A DNA stretch of 64,000 bases, taken from Chryseobacterium sp. 7 (GTDB lineage Bacteria > Bacteroidota > Bacteroidia > Flavobacteriales > Weeksellaceae). Position numbers and translations under genes: made by a program. The stretch is taken from assembly GCF_003663845.1 (NCBI RefSeq), contig NZ_RCCA01000001.1, positions 3,472,001-3,536,000 of the forward strand, read 5' to 3'. The notes beneath the pieces are model-generated. The model was not told the origin of the DNA. It did not search any database and saw only the letters and a program-made list of their open reading frames with translations. Shown piece by piece: positions 31,741 through 40,212 of the stretch. Position 1 is the stretch's first letter; each line of letters starts with the position of its first letter.

Positions 31741-32454
31741 ATGAATTTTATAAAGAATAATCTGGCCAATGCCTTAACCCTGGCTAACTTATTTGCAGGC
31801 TGTGTAGGGGCAATACATCTAATTTTAGGAGATTATCAGACTACAGCAATCTGCCTTGTTCTCTCTTCGGTTTTCGATTTTTTTGACGGCTTTGTAGCCA
31901 GAGCATTGAAATCAAACTCCAATCTGGGGCTTCAGCTGGACTCTCTTGCTGATATGGTAAGCTTTGGAGTAATCCCCGGACTTACGATGTATAAAGCCCT
32001 TGAGCCATTTGGTGCAGAGCTGCTTGGAATTCATTTTCCGTTTGAGATCAAATATCTGGGATTGATTGTTACTGTATTTTCATGTCTTAGACTTGCTATC
32101 TTCAACCTAGATGAAGAACAGCGTTATTATTTTAAAGGATTGAATACGCCTACGAATACCGTTTTGCTGTTTGGCCTTTATTATGCATTCAAAGAAACAG
32201 GAACTTTCAGCTTTTTATTTGATAATGAGCTGCTATTGGTTCTATTGACCCTTCTTACTTCATGGCTTCTTATCAGCCCGATTAAGATGATGGCGATGAA
32301 ATTCAAATCCAAACAATTAAAAGACAATTACCCTAAAGTGGTATTACTGGTAGGAGGAATTGCTATTTTGGCAATCTTCCAGATTGTAGGGATCCCTATG
32401 CTTGTTATTTATTATATAGTAGTGTCTCTTATTTTTCAGGGACAGTTAAAATAG
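31741..32454 (+). CDS. pssA: CDP-diacylglycerol-serine O-phosphatidyltransferase
   Basis: 237 residues, an integral membrane CDP-alcohol phosphotransferase that makes phosphatidylserine, the precursor of phosphatidylethanolamine. The family signature D-G-x2-A-R-x8-G-x3-D-x3-D is seen as DGFVARALKSNSNLGLQLDSLAD (about residues 43-65). About six to eight hydrophobic segments follow. It is divergent from the LtaS-like enzyme with a 90-bp gap carrying both promoters, so two membrane-lipid genes share one control region. Confidence 0.92.
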   Translation: MNFIKNNLANALTLANLFAGCVGAIHLILGDYQTTAICLVLSSVFDFFDGFVARALKSNSNLGLQLDSLADMVSFGVIPGLTMYKALEPFGAELLGIHFPFEIKYLGLIVTVFSCLRLAIFNLDEEQRYYFKGLNTPTNTVLLFGLYYAFKETGTFSFLFDNELLLVLLTLLTSWLLISPIKMMAMKFKSKQLKDNYPKVVLLVGGIAILAIFQIVGIPMLVIYYIVVSLIFQGQLK

Positions 32455-32529
32455 AAATTAAAGAATTTACATGAGGCTGGTACGGCCTTATTTTAAGTAA
32501 AAAAACATTTCAAATTATTAATTATCAAC

Positions 32530-33294
32530 ATGAATTTAAAACTCCATAAACCGCTTTGTATTTTTGACCTGGAAACTACAGGAACCAACATCGGAAAAGA
32601 CAGAATCGTTGAGATCTGTATCTTAAAAGTAAATCCGGATGCCTCCAGAGAAAGCAAGACATGGCGTGTAAACCCGGAAATGCTTATTCCTAAAGAAAGC
32701 AGTGAGATCCACGGGATCTATGATGAAGATGTAAAAGATGCTCCTACTTTCAGAGATATTGCTTCTAAAGTAATGGAGATGATTACCGGAAGTGATTTGG
32801 GAGGATTTAATTCCAACAGATTTGATGTTCCGCTTTTGGCTGAAGAACTTTTAAGAGTAGGAATGGATTTTGATCTGAATAAATTCAGACTGGTAGATGC
32901 ACAGACTATTTTTCATAAAAAGGAACCTAGAAATTTAGGAGCAGCATACCAGTTCTACTGCGGAAAAACATTGGAAAATGCACACTCTGCAGAAGCGGAT
33001 GTGATGGCGACTTTTGAAGTACTGGATGCACAAGTAGGAAAATATGATGATATCCCTAACGAAATAGCTCCGCTAAGTGAATTTACATTCCACAATAAGA
33101 ATGCGGATCTTGCCGGATTCATAGGATATAATGAAAAAATGGAAGAGGTTTTCAATTTTGGAAAATATAAAGGCCAGGGAGTGAAAGCAGTATTCCAAAA
33201 AGATTTAGGATATTTCGGATGGCTTCAGAATGCTGATTTTCCGTTGTATACCAAAAAAGTTTTTACAAAGATTCAACTTTCAAGCAGGTTTTAA
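32530..33294 (+). CDS. DnaQ-like 3'-5' exonuclease
   Basis: 254 residues. The DEDDh exonuclease domain fills residues 1-175: Exo I FDLETTG (DxE, about residues 13-19), Exo II with SNRFDVPLLAEEL (about 98-110) and Exo III HSAEADVMATFEVL (about 156-169, giving the His and last Asp). The C-terminal about 70 residues (NFGKYKGQGVKAVFQKDLGYFGWLQ) match the short module often attached to such proteins in Bacteroidota. It may act as a proofreading or RNase T-like enzyme. The next gene follows after 2 bases. Confidence 0.88.
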   Translation: MNLKLHKPLCIFDLETTGTNIGKDRIVEICILKVNPDASRESKTWRVNPEMLIPKESSEIHGIYDEDVKDAPTFRDIASKVMEMITGSDLGGFNSNRFDVPLLAEELLRVGMDFDLNKFRLVDAQTIFHKKEPRNLGAAYQFYCGKTLENAHSAEADVMATFEVLDAQVGKYDDIPNEIAPLSEFTFHNKNADLAGFIGYNEKMEEVFNFGKYKGQGVKAVFQKDLGYFGWLQNADFPLYTKKVFTKIQLSSRF

Positions 33295-33296
33295 AA

Positions 33297-33695
33297 ATGT
33301 CTGATTTAATTCGTTTTAAATTTTATGAAACTGCCCTTGAAGCCAACAGGGACAAGCAGATACTGGCTGAAAACGGTATCAACAGTTTCATTGCAAATGA
33401 GCAGCTTATCCAGTCGGATTGGCTTCTTTCGCAGGCAGTAGGTGGCATACAGCTTCAGGTTTTTGAAGAAGATGTAGAAAAGGCCAAGCAGATTCTACAG
33501 GATTACAAAGACAATGAACAATATTCATTGGAAGTAGAACATACTATTTCTGATCCTGAGTTTGATTTTGTATGCCCAAAATGTGGTTCCAACCATATTT
33601 ACAGGGATGACAGTGCCACCAGCTTCTTTGGCATCTCTTTTCTGACGAGCCATAAATTCAAATGCTATTATTGCGGGAATGAATTTAGTCATTAA
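33297..33695 (+). CDS. DUF2007-domain protein with C-terminal zinc ribbon
   Basis: 132 residues. The first about 70 residues fit DUF2007 (FYETALEANRDKQILAENGINSFI ... GGIQLQVFEEDVEKAKQIL), a ferredoxin-like small domain also found in putative signal-transducing proteins. The last about 45 residues hold a four-Cys zinc ribbon (CPKC near residue 95 and CYYC near 124). It starts 2 bases after the exonuclease, so the two are cotranscribed. Function unknown. Confidence 0.8.
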   Translation: MSDLIRFKFYETALEANRDKQILAENGINSFIANEQLIQSDWLLSQAVGGIQLQVFEEDVEKAKQILQDYKDNEQYSLEVEHTISDPEFDFVCPKCGSNHIYRDDSATSFFGISFLTSHKFKCYYCGNEFSH

Positions 33696-33713
33696 GTTTA
33701 AAACTCAGTTTAA

Positions 33714-33759
33714 ATATATTAAATTGTTTTTTACTTTTCTAAAAAACAATTTAATATAT
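33714..33759. terminator. Large AT-rich stem-loop with 20-bp perfect arms
   Basis: 20-bp arms (left 33714-33733, right 33740-33759) match perfectly around a CTTTTC loop. It begins 19 bases past the DUF2007 stop. The inner arm ends in A and T runs, so it may terminate either strand. The rest of the 342-bp gap (33760-34037) is AT-rich with no feature recognised beyond a 14-codon frame at 33758 that I do not call. Confidence 0.6.
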
Positions 33760-34037
33760 GAAACTAACAGTAAGAAAAACTGAGATGATTAATAAATTCT
33801 GAAAAATTATAGTAAATCATATTCTAACAATTTACCATTTTAACAACATACAACTATCTATAGCTTTACTATTAATATTATTATATCATGCTCAGAAAGA
33901 ACATTTAAAAATTTACAGGTTTTTCCATTAAAATATTCAAGCCTTTAGCTGTAAGTCTTATTAAATATACTACTATGAATATCTTGGAAATTACTTCGCA
34001 TCAAATGTTATTATTTTTTTAAAAAATTGCATTAAAC

Positions 34038-35048
34038 ATGAAAGAAAAAATAAATAAATATGAAATTTTATTTACTAAATATTCAACATTACTAATTTTA
34101 ATAAGACATATTGGGTCATTAATAATCAATTGGATATTTGGAGAATATTTATATCTATACATGGATATTTTCATACTTTGTACTATTACTCCAGCTTATA
34201 TTTTAATTTTTCATGTTTCAACTTTTAATTTTTTGAAATTAGGATCTATAACAAGCATATTCTATTTAATTTTAATGATATTATATTCTTCTATAGGGTA
34301 CTCACAAAATTTGATAATTATATTATTATATATTTTTCTATTTCCTTTAGGATTTTTGTTTTTTTTTAATTTTAAAAAAACTTTTATTTTATCTTTTTCA
34401 ATACTTTTAATATTTCCCCTCAGCTACCTGATTAAGATTTATTTTAAATTGGAAGTTATTTCAGAACAATATCAAACTCTATTTAATATTTACACAACTG
34501 TTTTTTCATTAGTTTTATTTTTCACTTACTTATATTATTTTATTCAAACAAATAAGCTAAAATACATTTATAAATATACTTTAAGTAATGAAATTCATAT
34601 TGATGAATTTTATTTAATAAAACCTCATATTTATAGCTTTTCATCTAATTCTACTGAGTTTACAAATGATAGTATATATGATGATCAGTCACTTTATAAA
34701 TTACTATTTGACAGAATAGAAAACTATATGCAGGTATATCAGCCTTGGAAATCATCAACTTATAATCTTAATCAATTAGCAAAAGATTTAAATTCGAATC
34801 ATCAATATGTTTCCTTTGCAATAAATAAGTATACTGAAAATAATTTCAAGACTTACTTAAATAATTACAGATTAAAAGCATTTATTGATGTAGCAAAAGA
34901 TAAAAATGAACAAGGCCTTTTTTCTGTAAAAGAAATTTATCTTACTGTTGGCTTTGATAATCAAGCTACATTTAATCGTGTTTTTAAAAATAAATATTCT
35001 TTAACTCCCCAAGAATACTTAAATGATCTTAAAAATAATAACGTTTAG
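34038..35048 (+). CDS. Membrane-anchored AraC-family regulator
   Basis: 336 residues. About six hydrophobic segments fill residues 15-170, followed by a linker and a C-terminal AraC helix-turn-helix domain (residues about 230-330; STYNLNQLAKDLNSNHQYVSFAINK and VGFDNQATFNRVFKNKYSLTPQEY). Such fusions sense signals at the membrane and act on DNA directly. Base composition is clearly more AT-rich than in the flanking genes, and poly-T/A codons are frequent, which hints at acquisition. The convergent surface-protein gene is a possible target. I do not know the signal. Confidence 0.85.
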   Translation: MKEKINKYEILFTKYSTLLILIRHIGSLIINWIFGEYLYLYMDIFILCTITPAYILIFHVSTFNFLKLGSITSIFYLILMILYSSIGYSQNLIIILLYIFLFPLGFLFFFNFKKTFILSFSILLIFPLSYLIKIYFKLEVISEQYQTLFNIYTTVFSLVLFFTYLYYFIQTNKLKYIYKYTLSNEIHIDEFYLIKPHIYSFSSNSTEFTNDSIYDDQSLYKLLFDRIENYMQVYQPWKSSTYNLNQLAKDLNSNHQYVSFAINKYTENNFKTYLNNYRLKAFIDVAKDKNEQGLFSVKEIYLTVGFDNQATFNRVFKNKYSLTPQEYLNDLKNNNV

Positions 35049-35247
35049 CTTCTTACAATTATTAAAAAGGGTAAAAAATCCACTAATCAAATACCTAAAA
35101 ACTTAACCTTACAAAAATTCTTAATAACATGATTAATCTCTTCTTTTTGATTATTTAAAAAAATCAAAAAATTCTTCTTGTGTAAACTTCACTAAAAATG
35201 TATTCATTTGAACGGTATTTAATATAAACCAATATTTTTTCAAAAAA

Positions 35248-35278
35248 AATCCGGAAAAACTTAAGGTTTTCCCGGATT
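35248..35278 (-). terminator. Terminator after the surface-protein gene
   Basis: AATCCGG and CCGGATT pair, extended by AAAA/TTTT, and are followed on the minus strand by eight T. The remaining bases from 35049 to 35323 are AT-rich with no other feature seen. Confidence 0.75.
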
Positions 35279-35323
35279 AAATATTAAATAATCATATTGA
35301 TTTATAAAAAATCATAATTTAAC

Positions 35324-37933
35324 TTAGTATACAAAAGGATAGAATGTTGCTAATCCCCACCACTGCGCAGTATTATTTCTAACTCTTATTTTGCTAGTTG
35401 AAACGGTATTGCTTAATAAATAAGTTGTTATACTATTTTGAGTTACCGTAGGTACTGCAGCTATCCCTACCCAAGATGATCCGTTCCAGTATTCGAACTG
35501 TAGTCCTGCTACATTTGCATAAGCAGAAACCCACTGTGCATTTCCTGCCCAACAAGTAACCGGGCCAGCTGATACAGCAATCTTTTTAACAACTTTTGCA
35601 GTCCCAAAATTGATCTCAATAAATTGATCTGCTGCAGTATTTGGGGAAGCCCAACCGGTTGTGTAACTACTATCTGTCATACTAGCCTGTGTAGCAGGAC
35701 AGGTGTTTCCATATCCTGAACTTGAGGCAGAATAAGTACCCGTTTTGAATGCCGTAGGATTACCTAACGTTACCTCACATGATGAGCCAATTAAACTGAT
35801 TGGAAAAGTTTCTTCTTTATAAGAATTACCTGTATAGGTTCCTGATACGTTATAAACGATAGATCCTGATCCGTTCACCATATTTCCGGCAGCTCTTGTT
35901 AAAGTAATTCCACTTTTTGAAACCACTTCTGCATTATATGAAGAAGCAAGAGTAGCAGTATAGTTAACGGTTACCGTTCCCGTATATGACTGCCCATTAA
36001 TTAAAGTATTGCTAGGAGAAATAGAAACTACAGCCGCTTCACAATCCAATACAGGAGGAGTTACCTTTGAGTCCCAATATCCTACAGGATAGAAAGTTCC
36101 TATACCCCACCATTGTGCAGTATTATTTCTCACCCTTAGTCTTGAAATAGCAGGGGTATCGCAATTTATATCTATAATAGTTACTCTATCCTGATATAGT
36201 GTAGGAACAGAAGCTAACCCTACCCAAGATGCCCCATTCCAATATTCTAATTGTAATCCTGCTTGATTTGCATAATAAGAGACATAGCCTGCATTTCCTG
36301 CCCAACAAGAAACGGGACCTCCAGATAGCACAACTTTTCTCACACCCATAGAAGGAAAAGTAATCTCTACCCACTGATTGGCCGTTGTATTTGGAGAAGC
36401 CCATCCAGAAGAATAATTTGTATCTGTCATGCCGAATTGTGTGGCTGGGCAACTATTTCCATATCCATCACTAGAAGCTTTATAAACCCCTGATAAATAA
36501 TCAGACTGATTATCTCCAATTACTACATTACATATACTGTTTCCTTCCACATTAATGTCTGCGGTTACAATAGCGCAATTACTTCCTGAATAAGTACCCC
36601 CAATAGTGTACTCTACAAAACCTGAAGGAGTGGCAAAAGTTCCTGCAGCACGAGTAAGTGTAATACCGCTAGGCAATGTAACAGTTTGTGCAGGATATGT
36701 TATACCGCTTTGATAAGCTTTATAAGGAATTCTTACTGTTCCTCCGCTATACGTTGTACCTGCCTTTAGGTATTTTATAGGAGTCATTCCATACACAAAA
36801 GCATTTGCGCAATCCACAACAATGGATGAATTAAGGACTTCCCCAGATTTTTCACACACTAATCCATTTCCTGCAAACCTTGCTTTAAAAGGACCTGGTA
36901 CAGTCGGCGTTCCGGAAATAGTATAAGATAAAATAGCACTTGCGCCTGCATTAATAGTTATTGGCTGAGCCGGAGTTGGACCAGAAACAGAGAGCCCACC
37001 TGTTGCTCCTGATAAAGTAACATAATTAGTAAAATTACCGGTAATAGGAGCAAATGTATTATTATCAATCTTAAATTTAATAACATTAGCCGCAGTATTC
37101 GCTACATTTACAATATAATTACCTTCTATTGAACTTCCCGGACAATCAATACTTACTATAGCTCCTTTTGGCTCTCCTAAACATTCCCATGTTGGATTAT
37201 CTGGTGTTCCAAAATTATAATTCAAACAACCATCGTTATCACCACCTCTACAATCTGTACAGTAAACGATTAACCCTGCAGCCGGTTTTGCAATAGCATC
37301 TCGCACTGTTTTTTTCATTCTCGGTGGCAAGAAACCTTTAGTAGAAGAATTCACGTCTAACATTGCGCTAGGATTAATGTTAGTGTCAGAACCAATACCA
37401 ACTTCTCCTATTCTATAAATAGCGATATTCTTGTTAGCTGCTGCATCCGTTGTAGTTCCATTTAAATACCATTCAGTAGAAGGCTTAGGCTGATATGTAA
37501 TGTATTTAGATGTTGTGGTATCATACTTCCAAAAAGAACCATCCACAGAAGATGAATATACACTATTGGGGTTAGCAGAGACATTTGGAGTAAATAGTGT
37601 TGATACTATATTTGGATCTGTAGTATCAAAACTCACTAAACTTGCGACCTCCTCATTAACCTTAACCCATTTTTCCCCATCGTTATAATAAAAACCTTGA
37701 GTGACAGCAGAACCAAAAGTACTTTTGTTATATACTATCATACCTCTTACGTGTAACGTTAATGGGTTAGGCAAATTCAAATCAGTCAATACAACCCTTG
37801 GTATTAATACTCCTTTTGTATCACTTACTACATCCAGTACAGAGTTTGGATCTGGTGTTATTGTATTTATCCCCACTTGAGAAAAAGTAAAGGAATAAAA
37901 CAACAACAACAAAATTAATTGTAATTTTTTCAT
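35324..37933 (-). CDS. Large secreted surface protein with two repeated C-terminal modules
   Basis: 869 residues. Signal peptide (1-18, ending FTFS), then the flavobacterial surface-protein start VGINTITPDPNSVLDV, TKGVLIPRVVLTD and GFYYNDGEKWVKVNE, a layout seen in adhesin-like proteins with tail-fibre-like N-termini. Ig-like, Gly/Thr-rich strands follow. Two long modules of about 150 residues, near residues 480-625 and 735-869, repeat the same signature: GYGNSCPATQ or GYGNTCPATQ, then GWASPNT, GPVSCWAGNA or GPVTCWAGNA, EYWNG-SWVG, RVRNNTAQWWG and TFYP. They resemble discoidin (F5/8C) sugar-binding beta sandwiches. No type IX secretion tail was recognised at the C-terminus, which ends TFYPFVY. 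An adhesion role is inference. Confidence 0.8.
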   Translation of the reverse strand: MKKLQLILLLLFYSFTFSQVGINTITPDPNSVLDVVSDTKGVLIPRVVLTDLNLPNPLTLHVRGMIVYNKSTFGSAVTQGFYYNDGEKWVKVNEEVASLVSFDTTDPNIVSTLFTPNVSANPNSVYSSSVDGSFWKYDTTTSKYITYQPKPSTEWYLNGTTTDAAANKNIAIYRIGEVGIGSDTNINPSAMLDVNSSTKGFLPPRMKKTVRDAIAKPAAGLIVYCTDCRGGDNDGCLNYNFGTPDNPTWECLGEPKGAIVSIDCPGSSIEGNYIVNVANTAANVIKFKIDNNTFAPITGNFTNYVTLSGATGGLSVSGPTPAQPITINAGASAILSYTISGTPTVPGPFKARFAGNGLVCEKSGEVLNSSIVVDCANAFVYGMTPIKYLKAGTTYSGGTVRIPYKAYQSGITYPAQTVTLPSGITLTRAAGTFATPSGFVEYTIGGTYSGSNCAIVTADINVEGNSICNVVIGDNQSDYLSGVYKASSDGYGNSCPATQFGMTDTNYSSGWASPNTTANQWVEITFPSMGVRKVVLSGGPVSCWAGNAGYVSYYANQAGLQLEYWNGASWVGLASVPTLYQDRVTIIDINCDTPAISRLRVRNNTAQWWGIGTFYPVGYWDSKVTPPVLDCEAAVVSISPSNTLINGQSYTGTVTVNYTATLASSYNAEVVSKSGITLTRAAGNMVNGSGSIVYNVSGTYTGNSYKEETFPISLIGSSCEVTLGNPTAFKTGTYSASSSGYGNTCPATQASMTDSSYTTGWASPNTAADQFIEINFGTAKVVKKIAVSAGPVTCWAGNAQWVSAYANVAGLQFEYWNGSSWVGIAAVPTVTQNSITTYLLSNTVSTSKIRVRNNTAQWWGLATFYPFVY

Positions 37934-38130
37934 TTTCTATGTTTTAAAATTCTGAAACAAAGAAAATTAAAATGTTTACAATTATATTTATAAAACATAA
38001 AAACAACAAAACATTATTTAAAATAATATAAATACAACAGTATCAATACTTTATTTTTTTTGATTTACTAAAATAATTTATTCTAAATATTTATTTATAA
38101 TTATTATTTAATATTATATATAAAAGAGAT

Positions 38131-38329
38131 TCAACATAAAATTCTTAACAGGTACCGTCGATAGAGAGGTATGAATAAAAATCTAGTACCTTTTGGAGAA
38201 TTTGCATGTCCATCATCAATTACGTAATGTGCTATTGTTTCCGCTCCATTAGAACTTACAGCATAATGATAGGGGAAACTTACAGTATCTAATAATTCTT
38301 ATATTCATAAGATCCGGCATCCCTTTAAC
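38131..38329 (-). pseudogene. Gene remnant in two frames
   Basis: Minus-strand translation gives 55 codons of protein-like sequence from 38298 to a stop at 38131, including LLDTVSFPYHYAVSSNGAE and HANSPKGTRFLFIPLYR. Just upstream, in another frame, DAGSYEYK is followed by a stop, and joining the two frames gives a continuous reading (DAGSYEYK then ELLDT). No start codon or promoter is attached. The composition differs from the surrounding AT-rich non-coding sequence. I could not name the family. Confidence 0.4.
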
Positions 38330-38751
38330 ATTCTCATTTCTCGAAAGCTTTTTAATTTTTCATAACAATTTAGTTTTAAAATGTTTTGTGGAGACTCTTT
38401 TATATGTGAATTTTAACTCCTAATATTTGTATAAATATAAAATTCAACAAACACCTTGTTCATTTAATGTAATTATCCTTAAATTGATGCAGTATTTTGT
38501 ACATAATAGTATATTTGCATTATCAACAAAAACAATCATTATGGTACAAATGGGCTGATCTCCGATCGTAAATTGAGGGTACTAAATAATAATTACAGGA
38601 TTTTTGAACAGCAAAATTATTTTGGATAAAAAATCTTATAAAAAGAAAATTGTACTTTCGAATATACTGAGTATTAAACTCAAATGGACTATGATCTTAA
38701 AAAATATAAAGAAAAATAATGCTTTAAGTTAAATTAAAAAGCAATTAAGTT
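38330..38751. other. Non-coding stretch with one isolated promoter
   Basis: The 818-bp gap 37934-38751 holds the remnant above, AT-rich sequence without ORFs, and a TATATTTG -7 box at 38510-38517 on the plus strand. Downstream of the box only a five-codon frame (MVQMG, from 38540) is seen before the next gene at 38752. It could drive a long untranslated leader or a small RNA. Confidence 0.4.
38510..38517 (+). promoter_or_regulatory. Isolated -7 box (TATATTTG)
   Basis: A perfect TAnnTTTG match 234 bases upstream of the next start codon. No TTG at the ideal -33 distance was seen. Confidence 0.4.
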
Positions 38752-39357
38752 ATGAAAATCATCTGCATAGGAAGAAATTACAGTGAGCATGCGAAAGAAT
38801 TAGGAAACGAAATTCCTGAGAATCCTGTTATTTTTATGAAACCGGATACTGCCGTTCTAAAGGGGAATGATTTCTACATTCCTGAATTTTCGAACGACAT
38901 TCATTACGAACTGGAAGTGGTATTAAAAATTTCCAAGGGTGGAAAATATATTCAGAAAGAAGCAGCCAATAAACATTATGAAGAAATAGGGCTGGGAATA
39001 GATTTCACGGCCAGAGATCTTCAGAGTGAATTAAAATCAAAAGGTCTTCCGTGGGAGCTTGCCAAAGGTTTTGACGGTTCTGCTGTGGTAAGCAGTTTCT
39101 TCAAAAAAGAGAATTTCAGTCTTGATAACCTTCGGTTTTCATTGTTAAAAAATAAGGATAAAGTGCAGGATGGCAATACCAAGGATATGATGTTCAATTT
39201 TGATGATATCATTGCTTTTGCTTCTCAGTATTTTACACTAAGAGTAGGTGACCTTATCTTCACAGGAACACCAAAAGGAGTTGGAAAAGTAGATGAGGAT
39301 GATATTTTGGAAGCTTATCTTGAAGATGAAAAAATCCTTGATATCCGAATATTATAA
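38752..39357 (+). CDS. Fumarylacetoacetate hydrolase (FAH) family protein
   Basis: 201 residues, the small single-domain type. Family motifs: KIICIGRNYSEHAKELGN (residues 2-19), NPVIFMKPDTAVL (about 24-36), the metal ligands in DIHYELEVVLKIS (Glu-x-Glu, about 49-61), GIDFTARDLQSELKSKGLPWELAKGFDGSA (about 82-111) and the end FTGTPKGVG. Relatives hydrolyse or decarboxylate acylpyruvates such as oxaloacetate or fumarylpyruvate; the substrate here is not evident. The universal stress protein follows 58 bases later. Confidence 0.9.
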   Translation: MKIICIGRNYSEHAKELGNEIPENPVIFMKPDTAVLKGNDFYIPEFSNDIHYELEVVLKISKGGKYIQKEAANKHYEEIGLGIDFTARDLQSELKSKGLPWELAKGFDGSAVVSSFFKKENFSLDNLRFSLLKNKDKVQDGNTKDMMFNFDDIIAFASQYFTLRVGDLIFTGTPKGVGKVDEDDILEAYLEDEKILDIRIL

Positions 39358-39415
39358 GTTATTTAACATAAACTTCGGGAAATTTTTCCTATCTTTAGGT
39401 AACAAAATAGAGGTT

Positions 39416-39853
39416 ATGATAAATATTGTATTACCCGTAGATTTTGGGGACAAGACAGACCAGCTGGTAGACGGTGCCATAAAATTTGCAAAACAGCTTA
39501 ATGGCAGAATTTACCTGATTCACGTAGCGCCATCAGATATAGGATTTGCTATTGGTGATATGGGATTTCAATATTTTCCGGAAGTGGAAGCCAATGAAAT
39601 AAGAGAAGAACTGGTGCAGCTTAACAAAATTGAGCAAAGAATCATCGGACATGATATTGACTGCGAGCATCTTTTAAAACAGGGACTTGCCAAAGATATT
39701 ATTCTGGAGCACGCAAAGGCAAAAAATGCAGATTATATTGTGATGGGATCACATGGCAGAAGTGGAATTTATGATGTATTCGTGGGAAGCTTAACCAAAG
39801 GAATCACAAAAAGTTCAAGCATTCCTGTGCTGGTACTTCCAATTCACGACTAA
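39416..39853 (+). CDS. Universal stress protein (UspA family)
   Basis: 145 residues from the ATG at 39416 (MINIVLPVDFGDKTDQLVDGA). The frame is open further upstream but overlaps the FAH gene. The fold is a single Usp domain, with the ATP-binding loop GSHGRSGIYDVFVGSLTKGI (about residues 112-131) matching G-x2-G-x9-G-S/T, so it probably binds ATP. Expression is often raised under starvation or stress. A TATCTTTA near-consensus -7 box lies at 39390-39397. Confidence 0.92.
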   Translation: MINIVLPVDFGDKTDQLVDGAIKFAKQLNGRIYLIHVAPSDIGFAIGDMGFQYFPEVEANEIREELVQLNKIEQRIIGHDIDCEHLLKQGLAKDIILEHAKAKNADYIVMGSHGRSGIYDVFVGSLTKGITKSSSIPVLVLPIHD

Positions 39854-39882
39854 GAATAAGAAAATTTTAATCGTTAGTAATA

Positions 39883-39919
39883 AAAAAACCGATCAAACCT
39901 ATTGTTTGATCGGTTTTTT
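39883..39919. terminator. Bidirectional terminator between UspA and DUF6341 genes
   Basis: AAAAAACCGATCAAAC pairs perfectly with its complement around CTATT. A run and T run at both sides serve both convergent genes. Confidence 0.88.
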
Positions 39920-39936
39920 ACTATATAACCAATTAA

Positions 39937-40170
39937 TTAACCTTCTTTTTTGTAGATATTCGGATCGTAGTAAGGGTGCTTACCTTCCGTTGGAGAATAA
40001 TAGTCTTTATCTTTGTCTCCACCTAATGTTACTACAAGTACATAGCACCAATAAGTAAATAATACACAGCAAACTGCAAATAGAATCCAGTTTAAAACAT
40101 TACCGAAAGTATCAAAGAAACCGAAACTCCATTTGAAAACTTTGCTTAAGAATAGAAAGAAAGACGTCAT
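39937..40170 (-). CDS. DUF6341-type small membrane protein
   Basis: 77 residues with two hydrophobic segments (about residues 3-18 and 26-50; LNWILFAVCCVLFTYWCYVLVVTLG) and a polar C-terminal tail with Tyr/Pro (KHPYYDPNIY). It matches the small proteins called DUF6341 in Flavobacteriia, which sit next to DUF6427 genes as here. Function unknown. Its promoter faces that of the divergent gene. Confidence 0.75.
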   Translation of the reverse strand: MTSFFLFLSKVFKWSFGFFDTFGNVLNWILFAVCCVLFTYWCYVLVVTLGGDKDKDYYSPTEGKHPYYDPNIYKKEG

Positions 40171-40188
40171 TATTTTCCTTTTTTAAAT

Positions 40189-40206
40189 TAACTTTGTACA
40201 AATTTA
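40189..40206. promoter_or_regulatory. Interlocked divergent -7 boxes
   Basis: On the plus strand TAACTTTG at 40189-40196 serves the gene at 40213. On the minus strand TAAATTTG at 40199-40206 serves the gene starting at 40170. Only two bases separate them, so each box covers the other's expected transcription start and the two polymerases cannot bind together. Confidence 0.6.
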
Positions 40207-40212
40207 TAAAAA

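Noticed and set aside
38330..38751. A short frame MVQMG at 38540 as a leader peptide
   Set aside because: Five codons without a repeated regulatory codon, and no terminator follows; there is no attenuator logic.
39293..39415. Upstream extension of the universal stress protein
   Set aside because: It overlaps the FAH gene in another frame; UspA proteins start at MINIVLPVDF-like sequence.
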